Source: Gammaproteobacteria bacterium (GTDB taxonomy: Bacteria; Pseudomonadota; Gammaproteobacteria; Pseudomonadales; Azotimanducaceae). From it: a DNA stretch of 8,954 nucleotides. The stretch spans positions 22,271-31,224 of the forward strand of contig JAPOYW010000456.1 of assembly GCA_026706425.1 (NCBI GenBank), read 5' to 3'. The first letter of the stretch is position 1. Each line of letters begins with the position of its first letter. The translations under genes were made by a program, and so were the position numbers. The notes under the pieces are model-generated. The model ran no database searches. It saw only the letters and a list, made by a program, of their open reading frames with translations, and was not told the origin of the DNA. Of this stretch, positions 1-6,448 are shown one piece after another.

Positions 1-812
1 ATGACGGTCGGCCGACCCAGCGCGGCACCGAGATGGGCAAGTCCGCTGTCCACGCCAATCACGCCGCAGGCGTCGGCAAGCAATCCAACGACCTCGTTCA
101 GGTCCATTCGCGGACAGACCCGCGCACCGGGAACATCGCGGACGATGCGCTCCGCCCTCGCCCGCTCGCCACTTGCCCAAGGCAGTACCGGAACGAAGCC
201 CTGATCGACTGCGACCCGTGCGAGGACGGCCCAGAACGCCTCCGGCCAGTGTTTCGTCGGCCATGTCGTGCCATGGGCAAACACCACCTCGTTGCCGGAC
301 TCGTTCCCGACGCGACTCCCCGACCCTCCCAGACCGAATGCGGGTTCGCGATCAGGCACGTCATAGCCCAGGGCGTTCGCGAAAAGACGGCGCGACCGGT
401 CGATCGCATGCCAATGCTGCGGCACGGTTATCCCCCGACGATAGGCCAGCGCCGCAACGCGTTCGCGGGCACTCGCCGCGTCGAATCCGACGCGTTCGTC
501 GGCCCGCGCCCAGCAACCGACCACCGCGCTCTTCAGCAAGCCCTGGGCGTCGAGGACGAGGTCGTAACGGCGCTGGCGAAGGCGCTGGCGGAAATCCCGG
601 AGTTCGGCCTGGAATGCGAGAGGCGCCGTCCGCCAGCGCCGGAAGGCGACCTCGATCACACGATCGACTTCGGCGACCCGCGCGGGTACAGCCCGGTAGT
701 TTTCCTCGACGACCCAATCGAAGCGCATGCCGTGGCGAGCGGCATCGCAGACGGCCGGCAGCGTGTGCACGATGTCGCCCAGGGACGACATCTTGACCAG
801 CAACACGTTCAC
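1..812 (-). CDS. waaC: Lipopolysaccharide heptosyltransferase I, C-terminus cut by window edge
   Basis: Glycosyltransferase family 9 enzyme that adds the first L-glycero-D-manno-heptose to Kdo2-lipid A on the cytoplasmic face of the inner membrane. The 270 residues visible begin MNVLLVKMSSLGDIVHTLPA, with the conserved catalytic Asp at 13. They continue with FDWVVEE (31-37), DAQGLLKSA (88-96), KHWPE (187-191) and the sugar-nucleotide site VDSGLAHLGAALGRPTV (254-270). Full-length family members are about 320-350 residues, so roughly 50-70 are missing beyond the edge. The GTG start overlaps the waaF stop by four bases (GTGA). It aligns with the family N-terminus, but its only GGGG ribosome site lies one base upstream. 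A second GTG at 806 has ideal spacing to that site and would remove two residues. The gene has no ATG near its start, which makes it easy to miss. Confidence 0.93.
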   Translation of the reverse strand, partial: MNVLLVKMSSLGDIVHTLPAVCDAARHGMRFDWVVEENYRAVPARVAEVDRVIEVAFRRWRTAPLAFQAELRDFRQRLRQRRYDLVLDAQGLLKSAVVGCWARADERVGFDAASARERVAALAYRRGITVPQHWHAIDRSRRLFANALGYDVPDREPAFGLGGSGSRVGNESGNEVVFAHGTTWPTKHWPEAFWAVLARVAVDQGFVPVLPWASGERARAERIVRDVPGARVCPRMDLNEVVGLLADACGVIGVDSGLAHLGAALGRPTV

Positions 813-1825
813 ACCCCAACGACGCCGAGTTCGCGCAGCGCATCCATCGCGCGTCGTGCCGGGGTGTTGGTGAGGCAGGCCAAATGGCCGAGCGGGCACT
901 CGCGCTTGAAGCATGGCCGGCAAGGCAGTTCCTGACCGATGGCCACCGCCCGAGCCGACAGCGGCGGCGTCAATCCCGGTGTCGTGGATCCGTAGACGGC
1001 CGCAACGGGCACACCAACGGCCGCGGCGACATGCATCAGTCCGGAGTCGTTGGTGACCGCCGCGCTGGACGCCGACAGGATGTCGACCGCCTCGAAGAGG
1101 CGGGTCCTGCCGGTGAGGTCGAGCGCCGGCGAACGTTCGGCGATTGCCGCGCCGTATTCCCTGTCGCGGAGGCCGCCCAAAACGCAGACCGCCGACCCGG
1201 CGCCCGCCAAGCGGCGAGCGAGTTCGGCGAAACGCTCGGCCGGCCAGCGCTTCGACGGCCCGTACTCCGCACCGGGACACAGCGCGACGAGGGCGGCACC
1301 GCCCCGATTCAGACCGAATCTCCGCAGAAACTCCATTCCGGCCGACGGACTGGCATCGAGGCGGGGATTGGACGGCTCCACATCGGCAAGGGACGCAAAG
1401 CGGTCCACTTGGCGCGGCAGATTCCGAACATCGAGCCTGCGGCGGTCGTTGAGCAGGCCGAAGCGCGCTTCGCCGGTGAAACCCGTCCGGCGCGGGATGC
1501 CGGCCAGGAAAGGCGCCAGCGCCGACTTCCACGAGTTAGGCAGCACGATCGACCAATCGAACCCGTGTCGGCGAAGACGCCGGGCAACCTCGACGCGCTC
1601 GCCGAGACCGAACCCGCCGTGATCCACGTTCAAGTCATGCACGGCCGTTACGCCGGGCATTCGCCGGGCGAGCGCAGCGGTTGCAGGTGGCGCGAGAAAC
1701 TCGACCACGGCTCCGCGCCGGACGAGACCCGGCACCAGTGTGTGGGCCATGACCATGTCCCCCACCCAGGCGGGGCCGACTACCAGAACTCTCGCCGCGT
1801 CTAGATGCTGACCGGCGTATGCCAT
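809..1825 (-). CDS. waaF: Lipopolysaccharide heptosyltransferase II
   Basis: Glycosyltransferase family 9 enzyme that adds the second heptose of the LPS inner core, acting directly after WaaC. It has 338 residues, close to the usual ~345. Visible motifs are VLVVGPAWVGDMVMA (13-27, catalytic Asp 23), LPNSWKSALAPFLAGIPRRTG (95-115), LCPGAEYGPSKRWP (182-195), TNDSGLMHVAAAVGVPV (258-274) and YGSTTPGLTPPL (278-289). The Cys-rich stretch CRPCFKRECPLGHLACL (302-318) is typical of this subfamily. The ATG at 1825 lies inside the end of ilvE (25-base overlap) and has GAGG ten bases upstream. The reading frame stays open far back across ilvE, but that extension is antisense-like shadow sequence with no resemblance to the family. 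The stop overlaps the waaC start, so the two are probably translationally coupled. Confidence 0.95.
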   Translation of the reverse strand: MAYAGQHLDAARVLVVGPAWVGDMVMAHTLVPGLVRRGAVVEFLAPPATAALARRMPGVTAVHDLNVDHGGFGLGERVEVARRLRRHGFDWSIVLPNSWKSALAPFLAGIPRRTGFTGEARFGLLNDRRRLDVRNLPRQVDRFASLADVEPSNPRLDASPSAGMEFLRRFGLNRGGAALVALCPGAEYGPSKRWPAERFAELARRLAGAGSAVCVLGGLRDREYGAAIAERSPALDLTGRTRLFEAVDILSASSAAVTNDSGLMHVAAAVGVPVAAVYGSTTPGLTPPLSARAVAIGQELPCRPCFKRECPLGHLACLTNTPARRAMDALRELGVVGV

Positions 1826-2736
1826 TCCGGATGCGCCTCGCGCCGTCCCCGGACCTGATCGAAGTAGAGCGACTGGAGCTTCTCGGTCACCGGACCCCGT
1901 TCGCCGCCGGCAATGACACGCCCATCGAGTTCGCGGATCGGCAGCACTTCCGCCGCGGTGCCGGTGAAGAACGCCTCGTCGGCGATGTAGACCTCGTCCC
2001 GGGTAATGCGCCGTTCGACGACGTCGATGCCCTGCTCGCGAGCGAACACCAGGATCGTGTCCCGGGTGATGCCGGGCAGACAGGAGGTGAGCTCCGGCGT
2101 GTGGATGGTGCCGTTCTTGACCACGAAGATGTTCTCGCCGGTGCCTTCGGCGACATAGCCTTCGTTGTCCAGCAGGAGCGCCTCGTCGCAACCCGCGTCC
2201 TGGGCTTCGCGCAGAGCCAGGATCGAGTTGATGTAGTTGCCGTTCGCCTTGGCCTTGCACATGGTGATGTTGACGTGATGGCGCGTATAGGACGACGTGC
2301 GCACGGTGATGCCACGTTCGCGGGCTTCCGGGTCCATGTAGTTGGGCCAAGCCCAGCACGCGATGGCGACACGGACGCTCAAGTCCTTGGCGCGCAGGCC
2401 CATGCTCTCCGAACCCAGGTACACGACGGGGCGGAGGTAGCCCTCGCGCAACTCGTTGGCCGCGAAGACCTCGCATTGCGCGGCTTCGAGTTCGGCGAGC
2501 GAATAGGGCAGGTCGATTTGCACGATCTGCGCGGAGTCCATCAATCGGCGGGTGTGGTCGCGAAGCCGGAATATGGATGTGCCCGCCAGGGTGTCGTAGG
2601 CGCGCACGCCTTCGAACACGCCGATGCCGTAGTGCAGGGTGTAGGTGAGGACGTGTACCCGGGCGTCGCGCCAGGGAACGAGTTCGCCGTCCTGCCAGAT
2701 CCAACCGTCGCGGTCGTCGAGGGAGTCTTGGGCCAT
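1801..2736 (-). CDS. ilvE: Branched-chain amino acid aminotransferase (fold type IV, PLP)
   Basis: Cytoplasmic enzyme that interconverts valine, leucine and isoleucine with their 2-keto acids, using glutamate and 2-oxoglutarate. It has 311 residues, the normal bacterial length. Class IV aminotransferase landmarks are HYGIGVFEGVRAY (35-47), the Schiff-base lysine at 163 within KANGNYINS, and VAEGTGENIF (195-204) with the cofactor-contacting Glu 197. LPGITRDTI (220-228) and TGTAAEVLPIRELDG (258-272) follow. The ATG has AAGGG nine bases upstream. It is the first gene of a minus-strand operon with waaF and waaC. Its product acts on the keto acids supplied by IlvD, encoded on the opposite strand about 3.7 kb away. 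D-amino acid transaminase belongs to the same fold, but length and motifs favour IlvE. Confidence 0.96.
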   Translation of the reverse strand: MAQDSLDDRDGWIWQDGELVPWRDARVHVLTYTLHYGIGVFEGVRAYDTLAGTSIFRLRDHTRRLMDSAQIVQIDLPYSLAELEAAQCEVFAANELREGYLRPVVYLGSESMGLRAKDLSVRVAIACWAWPNYMDPEARERGITVRTSSYTRHHVNITMCKAKANGNYINSILALREAQDAGCDEALLLDNEGYVAEGTGENIFVVKNGTIHTPELTSCLPGITRDTILVFAREQGIDVVERRITRDEVYIADEAFFTGTAAEVLPIRELDGRVIAGGERGPVTEKLQSLYFDQVRGRREAHPEWHTPVSI

Positions 2737-2762
2737 GGATTGCTACCCTTGGAGGTTGCGCG

Positions 2763-2791
2763 AGCTTAGCCGTTCCCGGGACGGGCAACAA
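2763..2791 (-). promoter_or_regulatory. Possible sigma-70 promoter for ilvE-waaF-waaC
   Basis: On the minus strand, TTGTTG (2791-2786) and TAAGCT (2768-2763) are separated by 17 bases. The predicted start would be near 2756, about 20 bases before the ilvE ATG and just upstream of its AAGGG ribosome site. Each hexamer matches its consensus at only three of six positions, so position and spacing are the main support. The AT-rich patch at 2861-2897 is an alternative promoter location. Confidence 0.25.
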
Positions 2792-2862
2792 ACCGTCGGT
2801 TCGTCCGGCCCCAGCACACGCCAGACAGAAGCTCGTCCAAGGCGGTTCGACTCGCACAGAAG

Positions 2863-2875
2863 TGTACTAAGTACA
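2863..2875. promoter_or_regulatory. Perfect 13-base palindrome, operator-like
   Basis: TGTACTAAGTACA consists of six-base arms, TGTACT and AGTACA, around a single A. It sits in the AT-rich part of the divergent intergenic region, where a regulator could affect either direction. TGTAC/GTACA half-sites resemble the TGTACA cores reported for Phd/YefM-type antitoxin operators. That link is inference, and no antitoxin gene is present in the window. Confidence 0.35.
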
Positions 2876-3050
2876 TTGTTTTAGCTAGATTTTTTGAAGT
2901 CTGTCCTTGCTTTCGGCCAGGCTTATGGATACGTTCCACGCTCGGGACCGACACTCGAACTTCTCGATGACCGCATCCTCGCCGCTGCCGTCGGCGCACC
3001 GAGCGAAGCGCCGGAGCACGTTCGCGCTCTCCGGCTGCAGACCCTTCGCG

Positions 3051-3791
3051 ATGACCGACACCCACTTGATCGACTACGAGGGCCGCTACGAGTACTGGGA
3101 GGCCGGCGTCGCCTGGGAACTGCGCGAGCCCAGCCCGAGGCACGAATGGCCGCGCAGCCGCCTAGTCGAACTGATCGGCGACATCGCCAAGATGCGCGGT
3201 GCGCCGATCGCGCTGCTGGGCACGACGGGACTCCAGGAGCGCGACGTCCGGGGCACCCGGCTGCGCGCGGTGCAGGCCGACGAGCTGGTCTGCCTCGACT
3301 GGCGCTACGGCCTGCCCGACGTGTACGTAGTCGGCGAGATCCCCCACCCCGACGTGGTGTTCGAGGTGGACCTGACCACGGACATCCGCGACCGCAAACT
3401 CGACGTCTACGCCGCCTGGGGCATCCCGGAGCTGTGGGTGGAAGTGCCCGACGCGGACATGCCCGGCAAGCGCAAGCGGTCGGGCCTCACGATCCTCCTG
3501 TTCGACGACGGCACCTTCCGGGAGTCCGCCGAGAGCGCGGCGTTCCCCACGTTGTCGGCGCGGGAGATCCACGCGGCGCTGAACGAGCCGAGCATGTCCG
3601 CAGCGACCGTGGAAACCGTGCGTCGGGTCGGCGGGATCATGGGCCGGCGCACCGGAACCGGGCCGGACGACGACCCGTTCCTCCGCATCGAACGCCGGCT
3701 GAGCCAGCGCGAGGGTCATCGCCAAGGCCACCGAGAGGGCCGCCGCGAGGGTCAGCGGGAAGGCCAGCGCGACGAACGGATGCCATGCTAG
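3051..3791 (+). CDS. Uma2-family (DUF820) PD-(D/E)XK-like protein, C-terminus lost to frame break
   Basis: Uma2 proteins have a restriction-endonuclease-like fold. Biological roles are mostly unknown and many copies are thought to be mobile or accessory. The 246 residues from this start include PDVVFEVD (100-107), with candidate active-site residues Asp 101, Glu 105 and Asp 107. Lys 116 (RDRKLDVYAAWGIPELWVEVP) follows. Next come SAAFPTLSAREIHAALNEP (162-180) and MGRRTGTGPDDDPF (197-210). The end is a charged tail of Q-R-E-G-type tetrapeptides (219-238). The frame stops at TAG 3789, while the expected C-terminal segment continues in another frame (3785-3940). The ATG at 3051 is chosen because family members as I remember them begin shortly before an EGRYEYW-like motif. 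TTG 2907, ATG 2925 and ATG 2967 are in-frame alternatives. No start has a convincing ribosome site. Confidence 0.82.
   Translation: MTDTHLIDYEGRYEYWEAGVAWELREPSPRHEWPRSRLVELIGDIAKMRGAPIALLGTTGLQERDVRGTRLRAVQADELVCLDWRYGLPDVYVVGEIPHPDVVFEVDLTTDIRDRKLDVYAAWGIPELWVEVPDADMPGKRKRSGLTILLFDDGTFRESAESAAFPTLSAREIHAALNEPSMSAATVETVRRVGGIMGRRTGTGPDDDPFLRIERRLSQREGHRQGHREGRREGQREGQRDERMPC
3705..3770 (+). repeat. 12-base tandem repeat coding for (Q/H/R)R(E/Q)G
   Basis: Five consecutive 12-base units encode QREG, HRQG, HREG, RREG and QREG, and a sixth begins as QRDE. Units differ at several positions, mostly at third bases, so the array is old rather than freshly expanded. Such arrays are common near the end of Uma2 proteins and would form a highly charged helix. 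The Uma2 frame is lost directly after this array. Confidence 0.8.
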
Positions 3792-3940
3792 AAGGCCTGC
3801 TCCTGGCGCGGGGCATCGACATCGCGCCAACGCTACGGGCCGAGGCGGATCGGATCGCCGCGCTGCCGCAGGACAGGATCCTCCAAGCGGCGCTCGAAAG
3901 CACCGGTCTCGACGACTTCCTGCGACGACTTCGGCCTTAA
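3785..3940 (+). pseudogene. Detached C-terminal segment of the Uma2 gene in a shifted frame
   Basis: The 51 residues start MLEGLLLARGIDIAPTLRAE and end LQAALESTGLDDFLRRLRP. A LLxARGIDxxP stretch followed by a helical DRILQAAL...DDFLRRL tail is what I expect at the end of Uma2 proteins carrying REG repeats, so this is most simply the missing end of the upstream gene. Its ATG overlaps the upstream TAG as ATGCTAG, seven bases shared, so translation as a separate small protein by coupling is possible. Adding one base in the stretch between about 3771 and 3785 joins the frames. A G after GAC at 3773 would make the sixth unit QRDG followed by TDAMLEGLL. A true mutation, a sequencing or assembly error, and a working frameshift are all open. 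Confidence 0.65.
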
Positions 3941-4076
3941 CCAAGACGAACCGCGAGAAACGAACAACGCGGCACGACCGCCGGCGGTACCCCCGCGCAC
4001 CAACGTCGCGAAATCGCATGGAACGGTGTGCGCATTCCCGGCACAATGCGCAACCCTCGTGGTCGCGAGACATTCC

Positions 4077-5216
4077 GTGCCCATCCCCGAACCGGTTGAC
4101 ATGCTCAAGACGCTCATCGCCGAGCCCTCGGTGAGTTGCATCAACGCCGCCCACGACCAGAGCAACCTGGGCGTTCTGCACCACCTCGCCAATTGGCTCG
4201 AGGACCTCCGCTTCGACGTCGACGTGCAGCCGCTGCCCTCGAAACCGGGGAAAGCCAACCTAGTGGCCAAACGCGGCAGCGGCGAGGACGGGCTGGTCCT
4301 GGCAGGTCACACGGATACCGTGCCCTGCGACGAGTCGCTGTGGAGCGTCGATCCCTTCGCGGTGACGGAGCGGGACTCGAGGCTCTACGGGCTCGGCACT
4401 GCCGACATGAAGGGATTCTTCCCGTTGGCGCTTGCCGCGGCCGCGCGGTACCGGGAAAGCCGGCTCGACAAACCGCTGACCGTCGTGGCCACCTCGGACG
4501 AGGAGTCGTCCATGGACGGAGCTCGCGTACTGGCGGCGAACGGCGTGGTCACGGCGGCTGCGGCGGTGATCGGCGAGCCTACCGGACTCGCACCCATTCG
4601 AGCCCACAAGGGCGTCGCGATGATCTCCATTGCCCTCGCGGGATCCTCCGGCCACTCATCCAATCCCGCTCTCGGCGACAATGCACTGGACGCCATGCAT
4701 CGAGTGATGGGCGCGGTGATTTCCTATCGGCGTGAACTGGGCGAACGCCATGTCGATCCGGCCTTCGAGGTGCGCGTCCCCACCGTCAATCTCGGCTGCC
4801 TGCACGCCGGCGACAATCCCAACCGCATCTGCGAGCATGCCGAATTGCAGATCGACATGCGCCTGCTCCCGGGCATGGATACCGCGGCGATCCTCGACGA
4901 ACTCCGCGATCGCGTGGAGGCCGCAAGCGATGGCACACCCGCGACGGTGAGGTCGCTGTTCGAACCGGTCGAACCGTACCAGACGCCGGCGGAAGGTCCG
5001 CTAGTGAAGGCATTGGAGTCCATATCCGGGCACCGGGCGCGCACCGTTGCCTTCGGCACGGAGGCACCGTTCCTCCAGTCGCTGGGCATGGAGACGGTCG
5101 TGTTCGGTCCCGGATCCATCGACCAGGCCCATCAGCCCAACGAATATCTGGACGCCGCACAACTCGAACCCGCGGAAGACGCGCTCGCCGCCCTGATCGC
5201 CCGATACTGCGTGTAG
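4077..5216 (+). CDS. argE: Acetylornithine deacetylase
   Basis: M20-family zinc hydrolase that removes acetyl from N2-acetylornithine to give ornithine in arginine synthesis, in the cytoplasm. From the GTG at 4077 it has 379 residues, against about 383 in E. coli. Visible metal and catalytic residues are His 78 and Asp 80 (AGHTDTVP), Asp 110 (GTADMKGFF), Glu 142 and Glu 143 (TSDEESSMDGAR), Glu 167 (IGEPTGL) and His 352 (INQAHQP-like IDQAHQPNEYL). RAHKG (175-179) and SGHSSNPALGDNA (191-203) mark the dimerisation domain. The frame opens at GTG 4026. I chose 4077 because PEPVDMLKTLIAEPSVS aligns with the E. coli N-terminus at that length, but no start has a strong ribosome site. The related dapE is less likely given the full ArgE-type motifs and the argA gene two bases downstream. 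Confidence 0.94.
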   Translation: MPIPEPVDMLKTLIAEPSVSCINAAHDQSNLGVLHHLANWLEDLRFDVDVQPLPSKPGKANLVAKRGSGEDGLVLAGHTDTVPCDESLWSVDPFAVTERDSRLYGLGTADMKGFFPLALAAAARYRESRLDKPLTVVATSDEESSMDGARVLAANGVVTAAAAVIGEPTGLAPIRAHKGVAMISIALAGSSGHSSNPALGDNALDAMHRVMGAVISYRRELGERHVDPAFEVRVPTVNLGCLHAGDNPNRICEHAELQIDMRLLPGMDTAAILDELRDRVEAASDGTPATVRSLFEPVEPYQTPAEGPLVKALESISGHRARTVAFGTEAPFLQSLGMETVVFGPGSIDQAHQPNEYLDAAQLEPAEDALAALIARYCV

Positions 5217-5218
5217 CC

Positions 5219-6448
5219 ATGAACGAGACCTACGCACGCTGGTTCCGGGCGTCGTCCCCCTACATCCGTGCCCACGGCGGCCGGACGTTCGTGGTGATGC
5301 TCGGTGCCGATGCGCTGGCCTCCGACAACGCGGTCAACATCGTCCACGACCTGGCCTTGCTGCACGTGCTCGGCGTACGGCTGGTCGTCGTCCACGGCGC
5401 GAACGTCGAGTCCGACGGACCGGTGACCCCGGGTCGTCTCGCCGACATCCAGGCCGGCGTCGCGAGGGCCCGGTCGAGGCTCGAGTCGCTGTTCACGACA
5501 GGCATCCCCCTGAGCCCGCTGCGCGACCGTCAAATCCCGTTGGCCAGCGGCAACCTCGTCACGGCACGGCCGATCGGCGTGGTCGACGGCGTCGATCAAC
5601 TGGCCGCCGGCACCGTGCGACGCGTGCATGTCGACGGCATCCGCGCCCTGCTCGGCGCGGACAGCGTCGTGCTGATCTCGCCCGTGGGCTACGGGACCAC
5701 CGGGGCAACCTATGCTCTGGGCGTGGAACAACTGGCCGCCGACGTCGCGGGTGACTTCGGTGCGGACAAGCTGATCGTCTACGACGCCGTCGGACGCATC
5801 GCGGACCGGAGCGATCTCACCTCGGCCGAGTTGAGGCAACTTCGAACCACGTGGGAGCACGACGCCCGCACGGCACGCCGACTCGATGCGCTCGACGAAG
5901 CCTGCCGGCGCGGCGTGCCGCGCGCCCACCTGATCGGCTTCGACGAGGACGGAGTACTGCTCAGGGAATTGTTCACCGCCGAGGGCGCAGGGACGCAAGT
6001 GAGCGATGGCGACTACCGGTTGATCCGCCGTGCCGTGCCCGCCGACGCAGGCGCGGTCATCGAGCTCATGCGACCCCTCGAAGCATCCGGCGCGTTGGCT
6101 ACGAGACCTCCGGAGTTCATAGAACGCCAAATCGAGAGTTTCTTCGTTGCCGAACTCGACGGGACGCTCACCGGCTGCTGCGCGTTGTTTCCCCTGAACG
6201 GGACCACGGCGGAACTCGCCTGCCTGGTGGGGGGCGACGCCGTCGGCCCGCGTTTGCTCGACTCCGTTGAACAAGCTGCGCGCGCATCCGACTTGCGCCG
6301 GTTGTTCGCCCTTACCACACAGGCCGTGGATTGGTTCCTCGAGCACGGCTTCGCCAAGACCTCCGTCGATACGCTTCCCGTCGACCGCAAAGCGCTGTAC
6401 AACTACCGCCGGAACTCCCACGTCCTTGTCAAAGAACTGCAACGATGA
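5219..6448 (+). CDS. argA: Amino-acid N-acetyltransferase (N-acetylglutamate synthase)
   Basis: Transfers acetyl from acetyl-CoA to glutamate, the first and usually arginine-inhibited step of arginine synthesis. The 409 residues comprise an amino-acid-kinase-fold domain (about 20-262; GRTFVVMLGADAL, VRLVVVHGA, SGNLVTARPIGVVDGVD) and a GNAT domain (about 267-409; IRRAVPADAGAVIELMRPLE, LFALTTQAVDWFLEHGF, ALYNYRRNS). It is about 34 residues shorter than E. coli ArgA (443). By my alignment, the loop after VVVHGA is some 15 residues shorter and lacks the RPQID-type segment. The GNAT loop between ELAC and LLDSV is about 5 shorter. The ATG lies two bases after the argE stop with no obvious ribosome site, suggesting coupling. 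The stop overlaps the ilvD start as ATGA. Confidence 0.93.
   Translation: MNETYARWFRASSPYIRAHGGRTFVVMLGADALASDNAVNIVHDLALLHVLGVRLVVVHGANVESDGPVTPGRLADIQAGVARARSRLESLFTTGIPLSPLRDRQIPLASGNLVTARPIGVVDGVDQLAAGTVRRVHVDGIRALLGADSVVLISPVGYGTTGATYALGVEQLAADVAGDFGADKLIVYDAVGRIADRSDLTSAELRQLRTTWEHDARTARRLDALDEACRRGVPRAHLIGFDEDGVLLRELFTAEGAGTQVSDGDYRLIRRAVPADAGAVIELMRPLEASGALATRPPEFIERQIESFFVAELDGTLTGCCALFPLNGTTAELACLVGGDAVGPRLLDSVEQAARASDLRRLFALTTQAVDWFLEHGFAKTSVDTLPVDRKALYNYRRNSHVLVKELQR

Larger units (their letters stand above)
2737..3050. other. Intergenic stretch between divergent operons
   Basis: This 314-base region separates the minus-strand ilvE operon from the plus-strand Uma2 gene. From the left it holds the ilvE ribosome site and a weak promoter candidate, then a GC-rich segment with no recognised element. 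At about 2861-2897 an AT-rich patch with the 13-base palindrome stands out in an otherwise GC-rich window. From 2907 to 3050 the Uma2 frame is open upstream of the start I chose, with a TTG at 2907 and ATGs at 2925 and 2967. The predicted peptide there is rich in Ser, Arg and His and resembles nothing I recognise. I see no RNA gene or clear terminator. Confidence 0.5.

Noticed and set aside
809..2857. One long minus-strand frame covering waaF and all of ilvE, which could be read as a fusion
   Set aside because: Only the part after the ATG at 1825 resembles a known family. The rest overlaps ilvE in another frame and is Arg/Pro/His-rich shadow translation typical of GC-rich DNA.
2894..3060. Plus-strand frame at 2894 giving a protein-like peptide (LELLDDRILAAAVGAPSEAP)
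   Set aside because: TTG start without ribosome site. It then runs on into the Uma2 gene in the wrong frame as Arg/Pro-rich sequence. It could be a remnant but I cannot support a gene.
3977..3988. Perfect 12-base palindrome ACCGCCGGCGGT between Uma2 and argE
   Set aside because: No loop and no following T-run, so it is neither a terminator nor a useful hairpin. Short GC palindromes are expected by chance in such DNA.
4094..4099. TTGACA hexamer near the start of argE (a perfect -35 match)
   Set aside because: It lies inside the argE coding region and no -10-like hexamer follows at 16-18 bases.
3162..4184. Long antisense frames opposite Uma2 and argE (and similar ones at 5132-6442 and 6403-7416)
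   Set aside because: Each lies opposite a clearly recognisable gene with full family motifs. Composition is that of mirrored GC-rich codons and no domain is recognisable.
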